Below the pieces are notes generated by a model, which saw only the letters and a program-made list of their open reading frames with translations, searched no databases and had not been told where the DNA came from. From NCBI RefSeq assembly GCF_004784465.1, contig NZ_SRRU01000008.1, positions 124,001-188,000 on the forward strand: a stretch of 64,000 nucleotides of DNA, read 5' to 3'. A program made the translations under genes and the position numbers. This DNA comes from Streptomyces griseoluteus. GTDB lineage: Bacteria; Actinomycetota; Actinomycetes; Streptomycetales; Streptomycetaceae. How positions within the stretch are numbered: position 1 is the stretch's first letter; each line of letters starts with the position of its first letter. Of this stretch, positions 8,298 to 15,091 are shown in pieces.

Positions 8298-8774
8298 TCA
8301 ATCGCCTTCGCCCGCGGGCCGGTGTTCTTGAGTGGCGAGGGTGTCGAGTTCCGCCCAGACGGTCTTGCCGCCCGGCGGGTACGGTTCCGCGCCCCACCGG
8401 TCCGCCAGGGCGGCGACCAGGAGCAGACCGCGGCCCGACTCGCTGTCCGGAGCTGTCGCGAAGTCGGTGACGGCGGTGGGCAGCCGGTCGCCGCGCGCGT
8501 CGGTGACGGCGATCCGGAGGATACCGGCGGCCAAGTGGTTGAGGACGAGGGTGAGGCGGAAGTCGCGGCCCCGGACGCGTCCGTGCAGGGCCGCGTTCGC
8601 GGCGAGTTCGGCCACGATCTGCTCGGCGCACTCGGTGACGGAGGGGGACACCTCCCAGGCCCGCAGCTGTTCGTAGGCGAGCAGGCGCGCGAGGCGGGCG
8701 CCCCGGCGGGTGGAGGACAGGCACTGCGCGAAGTTGCGGACGATGGGCCGGAGCTGGGGTGTGGTCGCGTTCAT
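8298..8774 (-). CDS. RsbW-like HATPase_c protein (WhiJ-module partner)
   Basis: The 158-residue protein is a stand-alone GHKL ATPase domain. AELAANAALHG supplies the N box, VTDARGDRLP lies at the G1 position and SESGRGLLLVAALADRWG is the G2 region. In Streptomyces such proteins are either anti-sigma-like kinases or partners of WhiJ-like regulators. It is divergent from an XRE-DUF5753 gene followed by DUF397, the arrangement of whiJ/abaA-type loci. The ATG at 8774 was chosen because the next upstream start would run through the palindrome at 8820-8844; no strong ribosome site is seen. The target is unknown. Confidence 0.8.
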   Translation of the reverse strand: MNATTPQLRPIVRNFAQCLSSTRRGARLARLLAYEQLRAWEVSPSVTECAEQIVAELAANAALHGRVRGRDFRLTLVLNHLAAGILRIAVTDARGDRLPTAVTDFATAPDSESGRGLLLVAALADRWGAEPYPPGGKTVWAELDTLATQEHRPAGEGD

Positions 8775-8819
8775 GGGACCACGGTGACGGGCGTGCGGGA
8801 GCGTGATCCAGCTTCGCGG

Positions 8820-8844
8820 CCCGTACGCTGCGTCAGCGTACGGG
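8820..8844. promoter_or_regulatory. 25-base palindrome between divergent WhiJ-like genes
   Basis: Arms of 11 bases (CCCGTACGCTG and CAGCGTACGGG) flank a CGT centre, with perfect pairing. The site is 45 bases upstream of the ATPase start and 101 bases upstream of the XRE start. It is a strong candidate operator for the XRE-DUF5753 regulator, by analogy with autoregulated divergent loci. Confidence 0.55.
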
Positions 8845-8945
8845 GACATTCCGTGGACGGTACGCGAAACCTCCCGTCACGCTGGGTGTTGTCCATGGGG
8901 ACGACGGCGAGGGCCGAGCGGGCAGGCATTCGGAGGTGACCGCGT

Positions 8946-9824
8946 ATGACGGGCGTGGGGGCGGGCGACGAACTGACGGCCACGGAAGCGGCCACGGCCT
9001 GCGAGGCCGAGCGGGAACCGGACCCCTCGGACAGTCTGCGGACCTTCGGGGCCGTCGTCCAGGCGTTGCGCGAACACGCAGGGCTGAGCCGGGTGCAGTT
9101 CGGGGAGCTGGTCCGCTTCTCCAAGCACACCGTGGAGTCGGTGGAGCTGGGGCGGCGGATGCCGGACGCGTCGTTCGTGGAGCGCGCGGAGGAGGCGCTG
9201 GGGAATACGGGGGCGTTACGGCGGTCGGCGCGCTTCCTTACGCGAGGGGAGGCGGGGCTGGCGGCCTGGTTCCGGCAGTGGGCTCGGCTGGAGCGACGGG
9301 CGGTGAGCTTGTGCACGTATGAGTGCCGGTTGGTGCCGGGGTTGTTGCAGTCGGAGGGGTACGTGTGTGCCGTCTTCGGCAACAGCGTTCCCCCGCTGTC
9401 GGACGAGCAGTTGGAGGCGCAGGTCGCTGCTCGACTGGAGCGACAGCGGATGCTCGACGAGCGGCCCAACGTCCCGTTCAGCTTCATCGTCGAGGAGCAT
9501 GTCTTCCGACGGCGACTCGGTGGTGCGGAGGTGACGCGGGGGTTGCTGGACCACGTCCTGAGGCTGACCAAGCCGAGGAACGTGGCGTTTCAAATCATGC
9601 CGGTGGACGCGGAGTCCCATGGGTGCCTGGATGGGCCTCTTCAGCTTCTGGAGACCCCGGAGCATCGGCGGTTGGCGTACTCGGAAGGGCAGCAGAACGG
9701 CCGATTGATCTCCGGCCCGAACGACGTGAGTCTCCTCTACCACCGCTATGACACACTGCGCTCGCAGGCCCTGAACCCCAAAGACTCGCGGGGTCTGCTG
9801 GAGCGACTGCGAGGAGAGCTATGA
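8946..9824 (+). CDS. XRE regulator with DUF5753 (WhiJ-like)
   Basis: The 292-residue protein has an N-terminal helix-turn-helix (about 30-85: VVQALREHAGLSRVQFGELV, then SKHTVESVELGRRMP). A DUF5753 domain follows (about 105-285: EARFL-like entry, YECRLVPGLLQSEGY, FIVEEHVFRRR, FQIMPVDAE). This architecture is the WhiJ family, developmental regulators abundant in Streptomyces that act with a DUF397 protein. ATG 8946 sits 6 bases after GGAGGTGA. Its stop overlaps the start of the DUF397 gene as ATGA, so the two are translationally coupled. Confidence 0.93.
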   Translation: MTGVGAGDELTATEAATACEAEREPDPSDSLRTFGAVVQALREHAGLSRVQFGELVRFSKHTVESVELGRRMPDASFVERAEEALGNTGALRRSARFLTRGEAGLAAWFRQWARLERRAVSLCTYECRLVPGLLQSEGYVCAVFGNSVPPLSDEQLEAQVAARLERQRMLDERPNVPFSFIVEEHVFRRRLGGAEVTRGLLDHVLRLTKPRNVAFQIMPVDAESHGCLDGPLQLLETPEHRRLAYSEGQQNGRLISGPNDVSLLYHRYDTLRSQALNPKDSRGLLERLRGEL

Positions 9825-10006
9825 GCAGCACCGAACTCGCCTGGTTCAAGTCGAGCTACAGCGGCACTCAGGGTGACAGCTGCGTGGAGGTGGCCGTCAC
9901 CGAACAGGCCGTATACGTACGCGACTCCAAAGACGTCACGCGCCCCGACTTCTCGGTGAGGCGAGACGTCTGGGCACACTTCGTGGACTTCGCGGCGGGG
10001 GCCTGA
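9821..10006 (+). CDS. DUF397 protein
   Basis: The 61-residue protein has the family hallmarks: WFKSSYSGTQGDSCVEVA, YVRDSKDVTRPDFSV and a terminal WAHFVDFA. DUF397 proteins are small partners of XRE-DUF5753 regulators and probably modulate them. Its ATG overlaps the regulator's stop, and GAGGAG precedes it. Confidence 0.95.
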   Translation: MSSTELAWFKSSYSGTQGDSCVEVAVTEQAVYVRDSKDVTRPDFSVRRDVWAHFVDFAAGA

Positions 10007-10012
10007 GGTGGC

Positions 10013-10053
10013 GTGTCACGGTGGCAGAAGCGCAAGCCCTGACACCGTGACAC
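10013..10053. terminator. Hairpin terminator between convergent genes
   Basis: GTGTCACGGTG and CACCGTGACAC form an 11-base perfect stem with a 19-base loop. It sits 6 bases after the DUF397 stop and 16 bases beyond the end of the convergent CoiA-like gene. It can act in both directions; no clear T run follows. Confidence 0.6.
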
Positions 10054-10069
10054 ATAGATCGGCGGTCTC

Positions 10070-12334
10070 CTACGCCTCCTCGCGGTTCACTGACCCTTCG
10101 TATGCGGCGAAGACACGGGCCTGCTCCACCTTGCGGATGCGGCTGAGTTCGAGCGGATACGACGAGTAGGGGCGGCCCAAGTACTTCAGAATGTCCGCGA
10201 AGTAAGGGACGGGTAGGTTCCCGGGAGAGACCACGAGGGACGAGAGCAGTACGCCGTCCTGACCTGCGCCGCGATCTACGTCGATCAGGATCGAAGCACG
10301 TGTGCGGTCGGGGAGAGCTTCCGGCTTCACGCCTGCTGCTGATGCCAGAGTCTGCCAGCTGACCCTCACCCCGCGCTGCGCTGCCGAGACGAGTGCTCTC
10401 CGGACGGCCTTCACCACGGTTTTCCTCTTGATACCCAGTCTGGCCCACAGAGCGTGGTCCGCCCTGACCGGTGGCGGGGGGTTCTTTGAGGCGGACACTG
10501 CCTTGGCCACGAGGGCGTACGCACGGTCACGCTCGGTCGGCCATGCTGCGTCAGGGGAGCGCAGCGTGGAGCCGGGAGTCCAGCCCAGTTCCCTGAGAAC
10601 TTGGCCGAAGAACGGGGCAGGGCCGGTCTCCTGGCCGTCCAGCTTCACCAGAGAGGACAGAACGGGACGTGCGTGACTGTACGACCCGTCCACTGCCACC
10701 AGGAGTCGCACGCGAGCGCTGGGCGTGATTCCCCCTGAGCGGGCGCCTGTCACTTTCACCAAGGTCGACCAGTTTATGAGAGACCGTCGGAACGCAACCC
10801 GCTCCAGTTCCGCGCGGAACCGGCTGATCAGGTCGCTGCCGTCCGGTGTTGCGCCTCCGGGCGGTGCGGTGTTCCCAGACGGCGCTTCCTGTCGCACCAG
10901 GTCATACGCAGTCTTCCGCTGGTGTGCCCAAATGCTGCGGACCTCTTCCGGCAAGAGGTCGGCTCCCCAGCCGAGGCCGGCAAGAACTTCATCAAAGCGC
11001 GATACGGGTCCTGGTGCTTGATTAGCCAGTTTCACCAAAGAGGAGAGCACGGGCTTGCCGCTTGTCCGGGGGCGGTCCACGGCCACGAGGAGTCGCACAC
11101 GGTCCTGCGGGGTGAAGTCTCCCGGTGCGTACCCCTTGTAACGGATGAGTGTTTCCCAATTGATGACACCGCGCGAGCGAGCGATCTGCATGAGCTTGCC
11201 GCGCAGGAACCCGACCAGCGCCTCGTCCTCGGCAGGTGCTGCGGACTTTGCCGGGGACGGCAGTCGCCCGGGTTCGGGGGCGGGACGCAGGTCCGGCCAG
11301 CGTGGATCGCTCTGGGCGGGAAGCGGGGAGAATCCGGCGGTCTCGATGAACCAGGTCCGTTGTCCGGTGCCGGAGTCGGTCAGGGGGATGAGGTGAGCGG
11401 TGCTCTCGATGACATTGAGCCGGTGAGGGGAGGGCGGCACGGAATGGAGCGGCAGCGCGATCCGCATGCGGGTCATCACCGACCCAAGGGGCTGGATGTC
11501 CGCCTCGTAGAGGCGGCGTGCCGTGACGTTCTGTTCCTCGGCGGGGACCGATGCGGTGAACGCGAGTTGGCCGGGGACGAGAGGAAAGGCGAGCTGGTTC
11601 GTCGTGTCCATGCCCGTGTCGACGTCTGTGGCCATGGGTCTTTCGTTGGTGAGGTGTGGAGTGACGATTCCCTCGTCCGTCAGGTGGCACTCGTCCAGAG
11701 TGACCAACTTGACGCTTTGGTCGGGGTGTTGAGTGCCGACATAAACCTTGCGCGTATCGCCTTCGGTGCGGCAACTGAAGCGAATGGCATGCCCCTGGGC
11801 CTTCACCTCGTTGTGCGCGATCCCGCTGTTCGGCCCGTAAACCCACTGGACGCGCATGTTGTCGCCGGTGAACTGAGCGCGGGTCGTTTCCCACTGCTTG
11901 AGGGACATGCGGTCCATCTGCACTCGGATGAGCCGTGTACCGGAACCGAAACGGACCTCTACAGCTCCGCCCGGCCCCGAACCGAGGTCCGGGTACGACA
12001 CCGTGACCTTCTGGTGCCCCTGTCGGCGTAGCCAGCGCTGGAGCGCCTGACCGATGTAGAGGTGGTCGGCACTGTCCTCGCCGGTTTGCGTACGACGGCA
12101 GTGCACGGGCGGCCGGTGCGCGAAGTGGCACTTCTTGTGCAGGTACCTCTTCGCGGTCAGCTTTTTGCCGCAGCCACCCAGCAGGGTGCCGCAGTAGAAA
12201 TCGTCGCGGCTCCGACCCTGCATGAACCGGTCGTAGTCGTCGTGGTCGAACGGCAGGAACACAGGCCAGTCCGATCCGGGCCGGCCTATGACTGCTGTTT
12301 GGACCTTGCGCGTGTCTTCCTCGTATGGAGGCAT
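10070..12334 (-). CDS. CoiA-like protein with three tandem C-terminal repeats
   Basis: The 754-residue protein opens with a CoiA-like zinc and nuclease-like region. Residues about 48-80 hold CGTLLGGCGKKL and KKCHFAH, and residues about 123-150 a core (GAVEVRFGSG, RLIRVQMDRMSLKQW) that recalls the degenerate PD-(D/E)XK site of CoiA-like proteins. The C-terminal half holds three copies of a unit of about 105 residues, at roughly 374-480, 502-609 and 640-745. Each has a 'NWETL/NWSTL/SWQTL' motif, 'RVRLLVAVD'-type strand and 'PVLSSLV' turn, ending in a tyrosine helix. ATG 12334 follows GGAGA by 5 bases. It lies downstream of the PASTA gene, with a hairpin between them. CoiA proteins act in DNA uptake elsewhere, but the role here is unknown. 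Confidence 0.7.
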   Translation of the reverse strand: MPPYEEDTRKVQTAVIGRPGSDWPVFLPFDHDDYDRFMQGRSRDDFYCGTLLGGCGKKLTAKRYLHKKCHFAHRPPVHCRRTQTGEDSADHLYIGQALQRWLRRQGHQKVTVSYPDLGSGPGGAVEVRFGSGTRLIRVQMDRMSLKQWETTRAQFTGDNMRVQWVYGPNSGIAHNEVKAQGHAIRFSCRTEGDTRKVYVGTQHPDQSVKLVTLDECHLTDEGIVTPHLTNERPMATDVDTGMDTTNQLAFPLVPGQLAFTASVPAEEQNVTARRLYEADIQPLGSVMTRMRIALPLHSVPPSPHRLNVIESTAHLIPLTDSGTGQRTWFIETAGFSPLPAQSDPRWPDLRPAPEPGRLPSPAKSAAPAEDEALVGFLRGKLMQIARSRGVINWETLIRYKGYAPGDFTPQDRVRLLVAVDRPRTSGKPVLSSLVKLANQAPGPVSRFDEVLAGLGWGADLLPEEVRSIWAHQRKTAYDLVRQEAPSGNTAPPGGATPDGSDLISRFRAELERVAFRRSLINWSTLVKVTGARSGGITPSARVRLLVAVDGSYSHARPVLSSLVKLDGQETGPAPFFGQVLRELGWTPGSTLRSPDAAWPTERDRAYALVAKAVSASKNPPPPVRADHALWARLGIKRKTVVKAVRRALVSAAQRGVRVSWQTLASAAGVKPEALPDRTRASILIDVDRGAGQDGVLLSSLVVSPGNLPVPYFADILKYLGRPYSSYPLELSRIRKVEQARVFAAYEGSVNREEA

Positions 12335-12376
12335 CGGGTCTCCGGGCGGCGGGTGTGCGGTGCAGTGGGGCAACGA

Positions 12377-12434
12377 CCGGCCCCGCCGAGCCCGTCAGGG
12401 CTCGTTCCAACGAGGGGTGCGGAGGCGGGGCCGG
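12377..12434 (-). terminator. Nested hairpin after the PASTA gene
   Basis: CCGGCCCCGCC at 12377-12387 pairs with GGCGGGGCCGG at 12424-12434, and an inner GAGCCC/GGGCTC pair lies inside the loop. It sits 16 bases after the PASTA stop, so it probably ends or attenuates that transcript before the CoiA-like gene. Confidence 0.55.
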
Positions 12435-12449
12435 CCGGGAACGTACGGG

Positions 12450-13547
12450 TCAGGAGGAATGCCAGCGGTTTCGGCCGTCGGAGCCCGGGCCACAGATCAT
12501 GCGGGTTCCCGCCTTCGTGACGCCGGTCGCCCCGGCCGGCGAACAGAACGAGCCAGGGTGAACGACACCGACGCTGCCGCCGCCGGAGGAGCCGCCGGAC
12601 GATGACGAGGAGCCGCCGCTTGCTGACCCGCTGCTCCCGGTGGCGCCGTTGTCACTGTCGTAATCCGGGTCGTTGGCCGGAATCTTGTACGTCGTGTCCT
12701 TCGCTGCCGGGCAGTGCTGCACGAGGTCGACGTCGGACCACTCGCCCAGGTCGAGGCGAACCGTGGTGCCGGAGGTCACCTTGGCTCCCTTGGCGGGGGA
12801 CTGGAAGCACACCCGCCACTCGTCACCGTCCTCGGCGGCTTCCTCGGCGGTGGGAGCGTCGATGTCAAGATAGACGTCATCGAGCGTGATGCGGTCGGTG
12901 TCGATACCGGCCTGGTTCAGGTTCTTGACTGCTCCGTTGTATGTCGTGCCGAGGACGTTCGGCATCGTGGGCCACGGGACCGGACCGCCGTCCTTCTTGG
13001 GGCACGGCTCGCCGGCCTTGACGGCTGAGAAGTCGATGGTCTTCGCGGTCCCGTCGGCTTTCTGAAAGCACACCGTCCATCCGGACCGCATGATGATCGT
13101 ACGGTCGTCCTGTGCCGCGTCATGGTGACTGGGGGTGAAACCCGCGGATCGGGCCTGTGTCTCGGCAAGGGCCAGCGACTTGCCTGTGTAGTCAGCGGCC
13201 TTCAGAACCTCGGGAGCCTTGGAACTCGGGGATGACGTGACCTTGGCGCTTGCGTCATCCGCGCTCCGCGTTTTGGCGTCGGACTTGCCCGACCCGCTGT
13301 CGTCGAGCTGCCCGCCCAGGCCTGCGCCGACCGTCAGAAGCACGAAGGCTCCGAACATCGCCCCGAGTTTGGCGAACCAGCGCCAGGGCGGCAGAACCCA
13401 CACCGCGACTATGGCGGCGATCATCACGATGAAGCCGAGGGGGAAGCTGAACGCGCCGAGCAGGGCGACCAGCACCAGACTGCCGAGCACGGCCGGGGTG
13501 GTCTTCCACCAAGGACGGGACGGCGGTGGGGCGGTGTACGGATTCAA
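12450..13547 (-). CDS. PASTA-domain membrane protein
   Basis: The 365-residue protein has two or three membrane spans near the N-terminus (about 18-77, with VLGSLVLVALLGAF and FVLLTVGAGLGG). Two PASTA-like domains follow (about 112-175, DYTGKSLALAETQARSAGF; about 193-275, MPNVLGTTYNGAVKNLNQAG). A serine- and glycine-rich linker and a C-terminal segment with two cysteines (SFCSPAGATG, TRMICGPG) complete it. PASTA domains sense cell-wall or related ligands in kinases and PBPs; no catalytic domain is present here. Translation probably begins at TTG 13547, 6 bases after GAGGAAA. No partner is evident. Confidence 0.8.
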   Translation of the reverse strand: MNPYTAPPPSRPWWKTTPAVLGSLVLVALLGAFSFPLGFIVMIAAIVAVWVLPPWRWFAKLGAMFGAFVLLTVGAGLGGQLDDSGSGKSDAKTRSADDASAKVTSSPSSKAPEVLKAADYTGKSLALAETQARSAGFTPSHHDAAQDDRTIIMRSGWTVCFQKADGTAKTIDFSAVKAGEPCPKKDGGPVPWPTMPNVLGTTYNGAVKNLNQAGIDTDRITLDDVYLDIDAPTAEEAAEDGDEWRVCFQSPAKGAKVTSGTTVRLDLGEWSDVDLVQHCPAAKDTTYKIPANDPDYDSDNGATGSSGSASGGSSSSSGGSSGGGSVGVVHPGSFCSPAGATGVTKAGTRMICGPGSDGRNRWHSS

Positions 13548-13582
13548 GTATATTTCCTCTGCTATGGAGCAGGCTGGGCAGC

Positions 13583-13774
13583 TTACTCCTGCCGTCGTAC
13601 GGCGTGTGTCGGGATGTCAGGTGGGCTGTCGAGAGACATGGCCCGGGGCGGGGTGAGAGTGGAGACGTAGTTCTCGCTGTCCGCCAAGGGGCTTTCGAGG
13701 CTGACGCCTGTTGCGGCCACGCGGTCGTACTCGACGAAGTTCAGTTGCGCACGCGGCTGAAGGGCAGCGCTCAC
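13583..13774 (-). pseudogene. Duplicated C-terminal tail of the methyltransferase
   Basis: This 63-codon frame begins GTGAGC directly after the stop of the 416-residue gene. It encodes NFVEYDRVAATGVSLE..., then NYVSTLTPP, which aligns with the last 30 residues of the methyltransferase (AEYDRMAAAGVSLEN, NYTSTLTPP). About 88 of 100 bases match between 13645-13744 and 15121-15220. It carries no catalytic motif and reads as a leftover 3' end from a second methyltransferase copy. A small expressed tail protein cannot be excluded because the frame is intact and adjacent to an upstream stop. Confidence 0.75.
13645..13744. repeat. Left copy of a 100-base direct repeat (methyltransferase 3' end)
   Basis: The block matches 15121-15220 in the same orientation at about 88 of 100 positions by eye. 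The two copies bracket the 416-residue gene. Differences are mostly single bases and respect the reading frame. Confidence 0.85.
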
Positions 13775-15025
13775 TCAGCTTTCCCCGCCGCGTTCTTCCT
13801 CGTCCCCGCGCCGACGGCGCATTCGCTCGGCGATCTCGCTGGAGAGCTTGCCTTTGACCGAGTTGGCCCGATCTAGGGTCTCGTTGCCGAGGCTTCTGGC
13901 GGCATCGACGCCTTTTGCTCCCGTCTCGAGTGCCTTGTCCCTCACCTCCGTGGCCGCGTGCACCCACCGCCTCGCCTCTGATGGCCGGCGACCGGACTCA
14001 ATCCCGAGCCGTCCGTGGAAGTCATGAACGCCGGCTGCAACTTGGTTGGTCGACTGGACTACGGCCGGGGACTTGGTCGGGTGCAGCAGCACCTTCGCGT
14101 TGGCCGCATCAGCAGCTGCGTTCATCCTGGCTACCAGACGCTCGGTGCTCCGTGAGATGGCATCCAGCCGCTTCTGTCGGGCAATCCGAAGCCCGAGGCG
14201 ATGCCGGTCCAGCTCGTCCGGAGTCGTGTCCAGCACTCGATCGAGTTCGAGCACGGCGAACGCGTCCTGCAGTTGGAAGCTACGAGCAAGCACAGCGAGC
14301 CACTCCCGAGCCTTGGACTCGACCTCCTTGGCCGTTGTGGCGAGGTCACCGATCTTGGTCTGGCCCTCCAGCTTCTCCGCGAGAGCGTCCAGTTGACGCA
14401 CCGCATACGCCTGGGTGTCTGCGATCGCCGTTGGTGCGGCCTGCACCTTCGACCACGTGACCTCGGAGACCCGGCCCACCTGCTCCCGGATGGTCATGGC
14501 CTCCTCGATGATGAGATCTGCCCCGATCATGCGGGCGACCGCAGCGTCCTTCTGAGCGCGGAGCACGTCGTCGACCTTCTCGTCGATCCTCGCGAGATAG
14601 TCGGTGATCTCGTCCATGGTCTGCTGCATCGCCAGCTGCGCCATGATCCCGGCGGCGCCAGCCAGATGGGCCGGGTTCGTCAGGAACGAGCCGGCCCCTT
14701 TCTCGACCTGGAGCCAGTTCTTGATAGAGCCGGGTTTTCCTACCATGGCGTGGCTGATGCCTGGCGTCTTGGTTTTCATCAGCCCGAACTGCTTGACGCG
14801 CTCAGCGGACTCCTTGGTCAGCTTCACCCACCGACCGGAGTTGGCGACAATCTCCGAACCTGCCTGAGCGGCTGCGGCCCCGGTGCTGAAGACGGACTTG
14901 AGCCGTTGCACACCGAGGTCCCTCGACGGCAGTCCTTCCGAGAGGAGGAAGCGTTCGACATCCGTCGCATTGCCGATGACCGCCAGCCCATCACCGTCAC
15001 TGATCAGCTGAATCGCGTTGTCCAT
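13775..15025 (-). CDS. Unknown 416-residue helical protein in the DISARM-like operon
   Basis: I do not recognise this family. The protein has a short N-terminal alpha/beta region (ISDGDGLAVIGNATDVERFLLSEG) and an alanine-rich segment around 110-140 (LAGAAGIMAQLAMQQTMDEI). Long charged helices follow that are likely coiled coil (IDEKVDDVLRAQKDAA, then LDALAEKLEGQTKIGDLA), and it ends in a basic and glutamate-rich tail. No catalytic motif is visible. ATG 15025 follows AGGAG. It lies 66 bases after the methyltransferase on the same strand and is flanked by two copies of that gene's 3' end. It may be a cargo or accessory gene of the defence operon. Confidence 0.7.
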   Translation of the reverse strand: MDNAIQLISDGDGLAVIGNATDVERFLLSEGLPSRDLGVQRLKSVFSTGAAAAQAGSEIVANSGRWVKLTKESAERVKQFGLMKTKTPGISHAMVGKPGSIKNWLQVEKGAGSFLTNPAHLAGAAGIMAQLAMQQTMDEITDYLARIDEKVDDVLRAQKDAAVARMIGADLIIEEAMTIREQVGRVSEVTWSKVQAAPTAIADTQAYAVRQLDALAEKLEGQTKIGDLATTAKEVESKAREWLAVLARSFQLQDAFAVLELDRVLDTTPDELDRHRLGLRIARQKRLDAISRSTERLVARMNAAADAANAKVLLHPTKSPAVVQSTNQVAAGVHDFHGRLGIESGRRPSEARRWVHAATEVRDKALETGAKGVDAARSLGNETLDRANSVKGKLSSEIAERMRRRRGDEEERGGES

Positions 15026-15091
15026 TGCCCGCTCCTGAAGTGGCTTCTCACAGTTGAGGGTGGTCGGGTGCGCGCGGCGATTGCCGGGCGC

